Assembly (NCBI GenBank): GCA_964649825.1
Contig: CAZYQW010000116.1
Location: 1-64,000 of the forward strand
DNA from: CAZYQW01 sp964649825
GTDB lineage: Bacteria; Planctomycetota; B15-G4; JADJEK01
DNA: 64,000 nt
Direction: 5' to 3'
This document shows positions 32,908-41,204 of the stretch, in pieces. How positions within the stretch are numbered: position 1 is the stretch's first letter; each line of letters starts with the position of its first letter. A model generated the notes under the pieces. The model made no database searches. It saw nothing but the letters and a program-made list of their open reading frames with translations, and was not told the DNA's origin. The position numbers were made by a program, and so were the translations under genes.

Positions 32908-34158
32908 TCAGACCACGTTGCGACGTTCGAGGCGGGCGATGACCTCGAGGTGGGACGTGCGCGGGAAGAGGTCGACGGGTCGGATCACCACGGGACGGAA
33001 GTCGGGCGCGAACGCGTGAAGGTCGCGGATCAACGTCTCCGGGTCGCAGGAGACGTACAGGAGACGCTCGATCGGGAGCGTGCGGATGAACGCGAGGGCT
33101 TCCGGGGCGAGCCCACGGCGCGGCGGGTCGACGACCAGCGCGAACGGCTTCGCGTCGCGGACCCGCTCGAGCGATCGCGTCGCGTCGCCGGTGACGAACT
33201 CGATCCGGCCCTCGAGACCGCTCAACGCCGCGCTTCGACGGCCGTCCCGGACCGCGGAGCGGTTCCGCTCCACCGCGACGACGCTCGCCCCGGCCGCCGC
33301 GAGCCGCAGCGCGATCGGACCGAAGCCGGAGTAGAGGTCGACGACGGAGCGGCCGGCGACGTCCCCGAGCAATCGAAGCGCCTCGGCGTAGAGCTTCGAC
33401 GACTGCGACGTGTTCACCTGGACGAAGGTGCCGATCGTCGTCTCGATCCGAAGGCCGTCGATCTCCTCGCGAATCACCGCGGTTCCCTCGAGCGTCCGGT
33501 TCCGCGAGCCGAGGATGACGTTCGTCGCCTTCGGGTTCTCGTTCTCGACCACGCCGACCAGGCCGTCCTCGCGATGGCGTTCGAACAGGTCGGCCGCCAT
33601 CCGGCGGACCTGCGGCGCGCCGCCGCGCCGAACCACGAGCGCGGCGAGGACCTCGCCGGTGCTCGGCGCGATGCGCGCCACGAGGTGGCGCAGCAGTCCG
33701 CGGTGCTGGTACTCCTGGTAGATCGGTACCTCGTGCCGAGCCGCCAGCGACCGGGCCGTTCGGACGAGGCGCGTCAACGTCGGGTGCTGGATCGCGCATT
33801 CGTTCAGGTCGACGATGCGGTGCGAGCCGCGGCGGAAGAAGCCCGCGACCACGCCTCGTGGGGTCTTGGCGAACGGAACCTTGATCGCCGTGCGGTAGAA
33901 GAGCGGCTCGTCGGCACGAAGCACCGGGAGCAGCTCGAACCCCGCGAGATCGCTGGCGAGCAGCAGCTCGTCGAGCGCCTTCTTCTTCGCGTCGATCTCC
34001 TCGCGATAGAACCGATCGAGGAAGTCGCAGCCCCCGCACGGACCGAAGTGCGCGCAACGAATCGGGCGCGTCATCGCCGGATCCGCGTTCGCCACGGCGG
34101 TGAGTTCCTTGTCGGCCCGCGTCGTTCGCGGCCGGTTCTGTCGCTTCGAACGGGTCAT
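32908..34158 (-). CDS. 23S rRNA uracil-5 methyltransferase (RlmD/RumA family)
   Basis: The protein has 416 residues. It methylates C5 of a uridine in RNA with SAM. An iron-sulfur-type motif near the N-terminus (Cys35-x5-Cys41-x2-Cys44, in CAHFGPCGGCDF, and a fourth Cys in LNECAIQHP) places it in the RlmD/RlmC group rather than TrmA. The SAM-binding motif is VVDLYSGFGPIALRLA, the substrate motif VDPPRRGL, the nucleophile Cys371 (LLYVSCDPETL) and the base Glu405 (TSHLEV). No TRAM domain is visible. Two starts are possible, 34158 and 34074; the first is used here, and the second gives a protein 28 residues shorter that begins just before the first cysteine. Confidence 0.92.
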   Translation of the reverse strand: MTRSKRQNRPRTTRADKELTAVANADPAMTRPIRCAHFGPCGGCDFLDRFYREEIDAKKKALDELLLASDLAGFELLPVLRADEPLFYRTAIKVPFAKTPRGVVAGFFRRGSHRIVDLNECAIQHPTLTRLVRTARSLAARHEVPIYQEYQHRGLLRHLVARIAPSTGEVLAALVVRRGGAPQVRRMAADLFERHREDGLVGVVENENPKATNVILGSRNRTLEGTAVIREEIDGLRIETTIGTFVQVNTSQSSKLYAEALRLLGDVAGRSVVDLYSGFGPIALRLAAAGASVVAVERNRSAVRDGRRSAALSGLEGRIEFVTGDATRSLERVRDAKPFALVVDPPRRGLAPEALAFIRTLPIERLLYVSCDPETLIRDLHAFAPDFRPVVIRPVDLFPRTSHLEVIARLERRNVV

Positions 34159-34207
34159 GATGGTCGGCGTGATCGTGGTCTCGGAATGACAGTCGAGCCG
34201 AGGAGTG

Positions 34208-34213
34208 TACACT
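34208..34213 (+). promoter_or_regulatory. Candidate -10 box TACACT
   Basis: TACACT lies 35 bases before the ATG at 34249 in the 90-base divergent gap next to the rRNA methyltransferase gene. No clear -35 box is present. Confidence 0.3.
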
Positions 34214-34248
34214 TCGCGGCTCCTTGACGATTCAGCCGGAACGAATCG

Positions 34249-37200
34249 ATGTCCCGTGACCTCCTTCCCCTCGCCGCGCCGACCCGAGGTCATGCGCCCG
34301 ATCGCACGCTCGTCGCCTTGCTCTTCGCCACGTTCTTCGTCTCCGGCGCGTGCGGCCTGATCCACGAGGTCGTCTGGACGCGGTTGCTGCGGCACGTGAT
34401 GGGGAACACGACGTGGTCGATCACGACGGTCCTCTGCGTGTTTCTCGGCGGACTCGCGCTCGGGGGGTGGCTCGGCGGCCGCGTCGTCGCGCGGCGACAC
34501 GACCCCATCCGCGTCTTCGCGTTCCTCGAGATCGGCATCGGCCTCTACACGCTGCTGCTGCCCACCTTGGTCGACGGGCTCGAGCCGATCTACCGGTCGT
34601 TCTATCAGGGGACGACGTCCTCGTTCGCGTTCGGCGCGGTCCGCTTCGCGTTCAGCGGCGTGGTCCTCCTGCCCGCGGCGCTGCTGATGGGCGCCACGCT
34701 CCCCGTGCTCTCGCGCTTCGTCGTGCGGTCGTCCGACGCGATCGGCGGCGCGGCGGGACGGCTCTACGGCGTGAACACGCTCGGAGCGGTGCTCGGCGCG
34801 GCGGGGGCGGGACTCCTGCTCATTCCGGCGATCGGCACCCTGGCGTCGATGCGCGCCGCGTCGTTCCTGAACCTCGCGATCGGCGGCGTGGCGCTGCTCC
34901 TCCATCGGCGCGCCGCGGGCTCGGTCGCGGACGCCGGCGAGGTCGACGACGCCGGCGAAGTGGAGCCGAACCCGCTGCGGTCCCTCGTCTGGATCACCTA
35001 CGGCGTCTCCGGGGCGGCCGCCCTGATCTACGAGGTCGCGTGGACGCGCGCGCTGTCGCTGATGATCGGGTCGTCGGTCTACGCGTTCAGCATGATCCTG
35101 GCCGCGTTCATCCTCGGGCTCGGCGTCGGCAGCGTCGTGGGGGCCCGCTACGCGGATCGGACCGAACACCCGGCGCGGCTCTTCGCGTACCTCGAGCTGC
35201 TGGTGGCCGGGACGGCCCTGCTCGTCGTCCCGTTGATCGACGTCCTGCCGCTGCGGGTGACCGGTTGGTTCGCGACGTCGGGCGACTCGTTCTCCTCCCT
35301 CCTCGCGGTGCAGTTCCTCGTCGTGCTCATGGTCACCGCGCTCCCGACCCTGCTGATGGGGGCTCTGTTCCCGGTCGTGAACCGCGTCGCGGCCGGCGGC
35401 GCCGCGAGCCGGTCGATCGGCTCGGTCTACGCGGTGAACACGGTCGGATCGATCGTCGGCGCGTTCGCGGCCGGCTTCCTGCTGATCCCGTCGATCGGGA
35501 TCCAGAACACGATCTACGTCGCGGTCGCGATGAACCTCGCCATCGCCGCCGCCGTCCGCTTGCGGTGCCGCGGTGCCGCGTGGCCGCGGGCCCGGGTGTT
35601 CGAGGCGCTCGGCGTCGTCTGTCTCGCCCTCATCGTGTTCCTGCCGCGCTGGGACGCGTCGAAGATGAGCTTCGGGCCGTTCATGAACGCGCGCCGGCTT
35701 TCGCGCGAGGCGGCGACCTCGGTTGCCCGCCTCGAGGAGATCGTCGAGAAGGGCAAGATCCTCTACTACGAGGAGGGGCTGTCGACGACCGTGAGCGTGA
35801 CCGAGTATGCCGCCACGCCCGACCGACCGTACGTCGAGCGGATCCTCGCCGTGAACGGGAAGCCGGACGCCTCGTCGATCACCGACCTCTCGACGCAGCA
35901 GCTCCTCGCGCACGTCCCGATGATGCTCCAGCCGGAGCCCGAGGACGTGCTCGTCATCGGGCTGGCGAGCGGGATCACGCTCGCGTCGTGCGGCCGGCAC
36001 GAGAGCGTCAGGCGGCTCGACTGCGCCGAGATCGCGCCCGCGGTGGTCGAGGCATGCCGGTACTTCGACGAGCAGAACGGCGCGATCCTCGACGACCCGC
36101 GCGTGCGCATCCTGCAGACCGACGGACGCAACCACGTCGCGCTGACCGACCAGACGTACGACGTCATCATCTCGGAGCCCTCGAACCCGTGGATCGCGGG
36201 GATCGGCGACCTGTTCACGCTCGAGTTCTTCGAAGCGTGCCGCGAACGGCTGAACGACGGCGGCGTGGTCTGCATCTGGGTCGAGACGTACAACATCGAT
36301 CGCGCCTCGCTGAAGAGCATCGCACGCACGTTCCTCACCGTCTTCCCGAGCGCGAGCCTCTGGAACTCGACGACGTTCGACTTCCAGCTCATCGGAGTGA
36401 AGGGCGACCTGCGGGTCGACGTGGAACGGTTCCGGCGGCGGCTCGGCGCGGCCGCCGTCGCGGCGGACCTGAAGAGGATCGACATCGAGTCGCCGGAACG
36501 GTTCCTGAGCCATCAGGTGATGGGACCGGTCGGTCTCGACCGGTTCGCCGGGCACGCGCCGCTCCAGACCGACGACGACGCGAGCCTGGAGTTCGCGGCG
36601 CCCCGCCTCCTGGTCAAGAACGTCGGCGACCTCGCCCTTCTGGAGGAGATCGAGGATCACCGCGCCGCGGAGTACGGATACTTCGTCGGTGAGCCGGACG
36701 CGGTGAGCCGAATGCAGGTCAAGGCCGAGCACGCGTCGAGAGTCCACCAGAACGCCGCCCGCGCGCAGATCCACGTCCTGCGCGCGAACCGGTTCGGGGA
36801 GGAAGGAAAGGGGATCGAGGCCCTCGAGGAGTTGAAGCGCGCCGCGGCGCTCGATCCGTCCAACCCCGTGGTCGTGAAGCAGATCGAGGAGGGTCTGAAG
36901 ACCGGCGAGCAGATGAAGGGCGCGGGACGCGTGGCCGACGCCATCGGAATCTACCGCTCGGTCCTCGCCATGGACGGCAAGTCGATCATCGCCCACGCCG
37001 ACCTCGCGCGGATCCTCGCCATGCACCCCGACGCGCGCTTCCGCAGCGGCGCGCAGGCGGTCGAGCACGCCGAGCGCGCGAACGCCATCGCCGGCAACGA
37101 CGACCCCGAGCTCCTCGACGTCCTCGCCGCCGCCTACGCGGAGGCGGGGCGCTTCGACGACGCGCGGATCACCGCGAGCCGCGCGCTCTCCTCCGCGAAG

Positions 37201-37284
37201 AAGACGAAGAACGCGGCGCTCGTGAAGCGGGTCGAGGCGCACCTCGCGGCGTTCGAGAAGAACCAGGCGGTGCGGGAGCCGTGA
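34249..37284 (+). CDS. Membrane / spermidine-synthase-like / TPR fusion protein
   Basis: The protein has 1,011 residues. About twelve or more membrane helices cover residues 20-490 in two similar halves (GLIHEVVWTRLLRHVMGNT and ALIYEVAWTRALSLMIGSS start the halves). Residues 500-770 form a spermidine-synthase-like Rossmann domain with the nucleotide site VLVIGLASGITLASC and the motif ISEPSNPWIAGIGDLFT. The C-terminal 200 residues carry TPR-like helix pairs (GIEALEELKRAAALDPSNP, then DAIGIYRSVLAMDGKSI). Proteins of this design are widespread in planctomycetes and delta-proteobacteria. They are usually annotated as polyamine synthases, but the substrate is not established, and a membrane-linked methyl- or aminopropyl-transfer is equally possible. 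Confidence 0.88.
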   Translation: MSRDLLPLAAPTRGHAPDRTLVALLFATFFVSGACGLIHEVVWTRLLRHVMGNTTWSITTVLCVFLGGLALGGWLGGRVVARRHDPIRVFAFLEIGIGLYTLLLPTLVDGLEPIYRSFYQGTTSSFAFGAVRFAFSGVVLLPAALLMGATLPVLSRFVVRSSDAIGGAAGRLYGVNTLGAVLGAAGAGLLLIPAIGTLASMRAASFLNLAIGGVALLLHRRAAGSVADAGEVDDAGEVEPNPLRSLVWITYGVSGAAALIYEVAWTRALSLMIGSSVYAFSMILAAFILGLGVGSVVGARYADRTEHPARLFAYLELLVAGTALLVVPLIDVLPLRVTGWFATSGDSFSSLLAVQFLVVLMVTALPTLLMGALFPVVNRVAAGGAASRSIGSVYAVNTVGSIVGAFAAGFLLIPSIGIQNTIYVAVAMNLAIAAAVRLRCRGAAWPRARVFEALGVVCLALIVFLPRWDASKMSFGPFMNARRLSREAATSVARLEEIVEKGKILYYEEGLSTTVSVTEYAATPDRPYVERILAVNGKPDASSITDLSTQQLLAHVPMMLQPEPEDVLVIGLASGITLASCGRHESVRRLDCAEIAPAVVEACRYFDEQNGAILDDPRVRILQTDGRNHVALTDQTYDVIISEPSNPWIAGIGDLFTLEFFEACRERLNDGGVVCIWVETYNIDRASLKSIARTFLTVFPSASLWNSTTFDFQLIGVKGDLRVDVERFRRRLGAAAVAADLKRIDIESPERFLSHQVMGPVGLDRFAGHAPLQTDDDASLEFAAPRLLVKNVGDLALLEEIEDHRAAEYGYFVGEPDAVSRMQVKAEHASRVHQNAARAQIHVLRANRFGEEGKGIEALEELKRAAALDPSNPVVVKQIEEGLKTGEQMKGAGRVADAIGIYRSVLAMDGKSIIAHADLARILAMHPDARFRSGAQAVEHAERANAIAGNDDPELLDVLAAAYAEAGRFDDARITASRALSSAKKTKNAALVKRVEAHLAAFEKNQAVREP

Positions 37285-37312
37285 TCGGAGGTCGGACCGC
37301 GCGCGCCCCGTT

Positions 37313-39229
37313 TCAATCGCGGGCGTCCGCCTCTACCCGCGCCACGCGTACCACTGGTTTCGGCGACAGCCGCACTCCCGGGTCGCTCGGGGCGCTCGCG
37401 GGCAGGTCGTTCAGGTTGTACCGGCCCTCGTTCACCCGCCGCCACTTCGCCGGTTCGAACTCGAGGAGCACGCGGCCGGGCGGCTCCTCCAGCACGAGGA
37501 GATCGATCTCCGTTCGCCGTCCCGGGACGATCCGTCCCTCGACCTGCTTCACGAACTTCGGAACGCGTACGCGCTTCGCCCATGCCAGTCGGCGCGGATC
37601 GCGGTACACGACGACGAACGACGCCTCTTGATCCGCGGGGAGGCGCGCGCAGTGGAGGATGGGCGCCTCGATCCAGAGCCGCGGGACCGGCGCGGTGACG
37701 CGGTACGTGCCGTCGGCGCAGATGATCAGGACGCGGTCGTACTCGGAGAGCGCGAGCTGATGCTCCGCGCCGCGCGCCTTGGTGCCGAAGAAGCCCGTGC
37801 CCGAGTCGAAGCTCACCTTCAGGTCGGGGTGCGCCACCTCGCGCAGGTTGACGGCGGTGAACCCGTCCAGCTTGGAGCGGCGCGGATGGGCGTCGCGGAG
37901 CTTCCGAAGCCGGCCCTGCAGCTCGCGCCGCGTCGTCCCCGGGAGGTCCGTCCGCTTGCGCTCGCACTCGCCGAGCGCAAGCGTGAGACGCTCCGACTCG
38001 CGCTCGTTCTTGTCGAGGTCGTACTGCGAGATCCGCCGAACCGGGAGCGACAGGAGGTGATCGACGTCGCCCCCGTCCATCGGGCGCAGGAAGAACCGCT
38101 CGTACGCGTGCATGCCGTCCCACACCTCACGGCGCACGTCGTCGTCCCGTTCCGCCGCCTCGATGCGGCGATAGACGCGGAACTGGACGAAGATCCGTTC
38201 GAGCGCGAGGCGGTGCCGGCGCTCCTCGATCGTCGACTTCTCGTGCTCGAGCTCGGCTCCGATCCGCTCGATGAGCCGGTGGTTGAAGTCGTCCAGGACC
38301 TCGGTCACCGTCAGCTCGACCGGATGACCGTCGCGGACCAGGACGATCGACGACGAGAGGCTCGTCTCGCACTCGGTGCACGCGTAGAGCCGCTCCTCGA
38401 GGTCGCCGGGATCCACGTTCGGCGGCACCTCGATCTCGATCTCGACCCGATCGGTCGAGAGGTCGCGAACCGGCCCGACGCGCATCCGTTTGCGCCGCAC
38501 CGCGTCCTCGATCGACGCGAGCACGCTCTCGGTGGTCGAGCCGTACGGGATCTCGTGGATGACGACCCTCTGCTCGTTCCGCTCGACCCGCGCGCGCAGG
38601 CGAACGCGGCCCCGGCCGTCGTCGTACTCCGAGGCGTCGACCCGGCCGCCGCCGGGGAAGTCGGGGAGGAGACGCACCTCCTCGCCGCCCAGCCGCGCGA
38701 TCAGCGCGGCCAGCACCTCGGCGAGGTTGTGGGGGAGGACGCGGGTCGCCATCCCGACCGCGATTCCGTCGACGCCGAGCACGAGCAGCAGGGGGATCCG
38801 GACCGGGAGGAAGACGGGCTCCGCCTTGCGTCCGTCGTAGCTCGGCGCGAACGACGTGAGCTCGTCGAAGAAGAGCGTTTCGCGCGCGAGCGGCGACAGG
38901 CGGCACTCGATGTAGCGGGGAGCGGCCGCCGCGTGCCCCGTAAGCGGGTTCCCGAAGTTCCCCTGCCGATCGATCAGACCGCTCCGGTTCGCGAGGCTGA
39001 CCAACGCGTCTCCGATCGCCGCGTCGCCGTGCGGGTGGAGCTTCATCGTCTCGCCGATGACGTTCGCGACCTTGTGGAAGCGCCCGTCGTCCATCTCGTG
39101 CAGGGTCTGGAGGATCCGTCGCTGGACCGGTTTCAGCCCGTCCCGGATGTCCGGGAGCGCGCGCTCGGTGACGACGTAGCTGGCGTACTCCAAGAAGTTA
39201 CGCCGCATGAGCGGCTCGAGCCGAACCAC
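37313..39229 (-). CDS. parC: DNA topoisomerase IV subunit A (type IIA topoisomerase A subunit)
   Basis: The protein has 638 residues. The breakage-reunion domain is complete: RALPDIRDGLKPVQRRIL, MKLHPHGDAAIGDALV and the active-site Tyr106 in APRYIECRLSP. The coiled-coil and a shortened C-terminal region with FFGTKARGAEHQLALSEYDRV give a ParC-like rather than GyrA-like length. The GTG at 39229 is preferred: it gives VVRLEPLMRRNFLEYA, the usual distance to RALPD, with AGAGG seven bases upstream; the ATG at 39208 is the alternative. The partner ATPase subunit (ParE/GyrB) is not adjacent, which is unusual and implies a location elsewhere. Confidence 0.92.
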   Translation of the reverse strand: MVRLEPLMRRNFLEYASYVVTERALPDIRDGLKPVQRRILQTLHEMDDGRFHKVANVIGETMKLHPHGDAAIGDALVSLANRSGLIDRQGNFGNPLTGHAAAAPRYIECRLSPLARETLFFDELTSFAPSYDGRKAEPVFLPVRIPLLLVLGVDGIAVGMATRVLPHNLAEVLAALIARLGGEEVRLLPDFPGGGRVDASEYDDGRGRVRLRARVERNEQRVVIHEIPYGSTTESVLASIEDAVRRKRMRVGPVRDLSTDRVEIEIEVPPNVDPGDLEERLYACTECETSLSSSIVLVRDGHPVELTVTEVLDDFNHRLIERIGAELEHEKSTIEERRHRLALERIFVQFRVYRRIEAAERDDDVRREVWDGMHAYERFFLRPMDGGDVDHLLSLPVRRISQYDLDKNERESERLTLALGECERKRTDLPGTTRRELQGRLRKLRDAHPRRSKLDGFTAVNLREVAHPDLKVSFDSGTGFFGTKARGAEHQLALSEYDRVLIICADGTYRVTAPVPRLWIEAPILHCARLPADQEASFVVVYRDPRRLAWAKRVRVPKFVKQVEGRIVPGRRTEIDLLVLEEPPGRVLLEFEPAKWRRVNEGRYNLNDLPASAPSDPGVRLSPKPVVRVARVEADARD

Positions 39230-39413
39230 CTCGCCACCTCTCGCTGCCGGACTGCGGATCAGGACCGTACGGGTGGGCGCATGCAACCGCCTCGGAGGCC
39301 GAAGTAAAGCGCCGATCCCGCGATCCGTGCGGGCGAACGTCGCGGTTCGCAACAAGCCTCGCGGAACCTCCGCGCTGAGAATTGGTTGAGTCGTTCTCGT
39401 CGCCGCGAAAACG

Positions 39414-39422
39414 TGCTATATC
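39414..39422 (+). promoter_or_regulatory. Candidate extended -10 box TGCTATATC
   Basis: TGCTATATC has the TGn extension and a good -10 match, 91 bases upstream of the radical SAM start at 39514 in the 284-base divergent gap with parC. The -35 region (TTCTCG at 17 bases) is weak, as expected for an extended -10 promoter. The remaining part of this gap shows nothing further. Confidence 0.4.
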
Positions 39423-39513
39423 TAGACCGTTCGAGTCACGGTCGACGGGGTCTGACCGGCACGAGAAACATCCTGGGTGCCCGTGCGAGTGCGACGCGCG
39501 GGTGGAGGTGTCC

Positions 39514-41046
39514 ATGGTTCGAGTGACGCTGATCTACGCGAAGTCGCGGGTCTTCAAGGAGAAGGCGGCGGGCATCGGCGGCTTCAACGACGGCGCGGGC
39601 GAGTACGCGCACGATGACGTCTTCCCCCCGCTGGGGATCGCGTGCATCGGGGCCGTGCTCGAGGAGCGAGGACACGAGGTCAAGCTGCTCGACGACTCGA
39701 TCGAGCCGGACGAGACGATCGACGAGGCGTTCCGGTGGGCCGAGGTGGTGGGGATCACCGCGCTGACGTCCAACGCGCGCCGCGCGGCGGAGCTCGGTCG
39801 CCAGGCGAAGGCGATGGGCAAGTTCGTCGTGATCGGCGGACCGCACCCGACCGTCGCCCCCGAGTTCTTCCTCGAGCGCGAGGCCGGCTGCTGCGACCTG
39901 ACCGTCCAGAGCGAGGGCGACTACGTCATGCCCGAGATCCTGGAGAACCTCGACACGCCCGAGAACTGGCCCAACGTCCGCAACCTGACCTTTCTGCGCG
40001 ACGGGAAGGTGATCCAGACCGAGCGGCGTCCGTTCATCAAGAACCTCGACGAGCTGCCGTTCCCCGCCTACCACCTCTACGACATGCCGCGGTTCTTCCG
40101 GAAGATGGTCAACCCCGGCATCCCGATGGTGTCGAGCCGCGGCTGTCCGTACGCCTGCACGTTCTGCGACGCCGAGATGACCCCGCGCAACTACCGCGCG
40201 ATGTCGGCGGCGCGGACGGTCGAGCTGATGGACAAGATGATGCGCGACTACGACGCGCCACAGATGTTCTTCTTCGACGACCTGTTCACGATCAACAAGA
40301 AGCGCGTCATCGCGATCTGCGAGGAGCTCATCCGACGCGGCATCTTCGTGGAGTGGTCGGCCGAGTCGCGCGTCGACACCGTCAGCTACGAGATGCTGCG
40401 GCTCATGCGGAAGGCCGGCTGCATCAAGCTCTACTACGGGCTCGAGTCCGGCTCGCCGAACCAGCTCGTCACGATGAAGAAGGCGGTCACGCCCGAGGGA
40501 ATCCTGAAGGGCTCGAAGCTCACCCGCGAGATCGGGATGTACTTCAAGTTCTTCATCATCTACGGCTTCCCGGGCGAGACCGACGAAGACCACACCTGCA
40601 CCGAGGACATCGTGAAGAAGGGGATGCCGCACAACATCGCGGTCTCCCTCCTCTGTCCGCACAAGGGGACCGAGGTGTACGAGCAGATCAAGGACCGCAT
40701 TCTCCACCACCCCGAGGACGTCGAGTACGGCTACTGGCACCAGACCGAGATGTGGCGCCACGACCGATACTCGTTCGAGGAGCTCCAGGCCGCGCGCAAC
40801 CAGTTGATCGAGAAGCACCGCAAGGCATGCACCGGGGTGCTGGCCAAGATCCAGCGCAAGTGGGAGCGGCTCGCCGCGATCGCGAAGCACCCCGAGTTGA
40901 TCGCCGACTGGTTCGAGATCCGGTCGCGCCGCAACCAGTACCGCCGGCGGATCGAGCGCTGGATGAAGGACGGCCGCTTCGACGTCGAGCGCGTTCCCGT
41001 CCGTGCGGCGGCGCCGGCGACGGCCGCGGTGACCGCGGACACGTAG
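39514..41046 (+). CDS. B12-binding-domain radical SAM protein
   Basis: The protein has 510 residues. GGAGG is a few bases before the ATG at 39514. The N-terminal 190 residues have the cobalamin-binding Rossmann fold (DDVFPPLGIACIGAVLEERGH in part, VVIGGPHPTVAPEFFLE). The radical SAM cluster motif is CPYACTFC (Cys211, Cys215, Cys218), followed by FFFDDLFTINKKR, GLESGSPNQLV and YGFPGETDEDH. Relatives of this B12-binding class methylate unactivated carbons or remodel hopanoid and other lipid or antibiotic skeletons. The DxHxxG-type B12 motif is not seen, so cobalamin may be bound base-off without protein histidine. The substrate is unknown; no hpn or lipid genes are beside it. Confidence 0.9.
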   Translation: MVRVTLIYAKSRVFKEKAAGIGGFNDGAGEYAHDDVFPPLGIACIGAVLEERGHEVKLLDDSIEPDETIDEAFRWAEVVGITALTSNARRAAELGRQAKAMGKFVVIGGPHPTVAPEFFLEREAGCCDLTVQSEGDYVMPEILENLDTPENWPNVRNLTFLRDGKVIQTERRPFIKNLDELPFPAYHLYDMPRFFRKMVNPGIPMVSSRGCPYACTFCDAEMTPRNYRAMSAARTVELMDKMMRDYDAPQMFFFDDLFTINKKRVIAICEELIRRGIFVEWSAESRVDTVSYEMLRLMRKAGCIKLYYGLESGSPNQLVTMKKAVTPEGILKGSKLTREIGMYFKFFIIYGFPGETDEDHTCTEDIVKKGMPHNIAVSLLCPHKGTEVYEQIKDRILHHPEDVEYGYWHQTEMWRHDRYSFEELQAARNQLIEKHRKACTGVLAKIQRKWERLAAIAKHPELIADWFEIRSRRNQYRRRIERWMKDGRFDVERVPVRAAAPATAAVTADT

Positions 41047-41109
41047 CCGCCGGAGCCTCCCGCTCACGCGCCTGGCCACGAGCACGAGCGTCCGACCGTT
41101 CGCGATCGT

Positions 41110-41146
41110 GACTTTCTGCGCCGCTTTCCGACTCTCGGAGAAAGTC
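41110..41146. terminator. Stem-loop downstream of the radical SAM gene
   Basis: GACTTTCT (41110-41117) is the reverse complement of AGAAAGTC (41139-41146), enclosing a smaller CCGA/TCGG stem. It begins 63 bases past the radical SAM stop codon. It is a possible terminator without a U-run. Confidence 0.3.
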
Positions 41147-41204
41147 GCGGGGGTCCGCGGACGATACGGGGTGAGGTCTTGGCCCCCGTGTCCTGCTCCA
41201 TGTG

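Noticed and set aside
34159..37242. Long minus-strand open frame continuing upstream of the rRNA methyltransferase
   Set aside because: The extension lies wholly opposite the spermidine-synthase fusion gene and is low-complexity; the methyltransferase domain begins only near 34074-34158.
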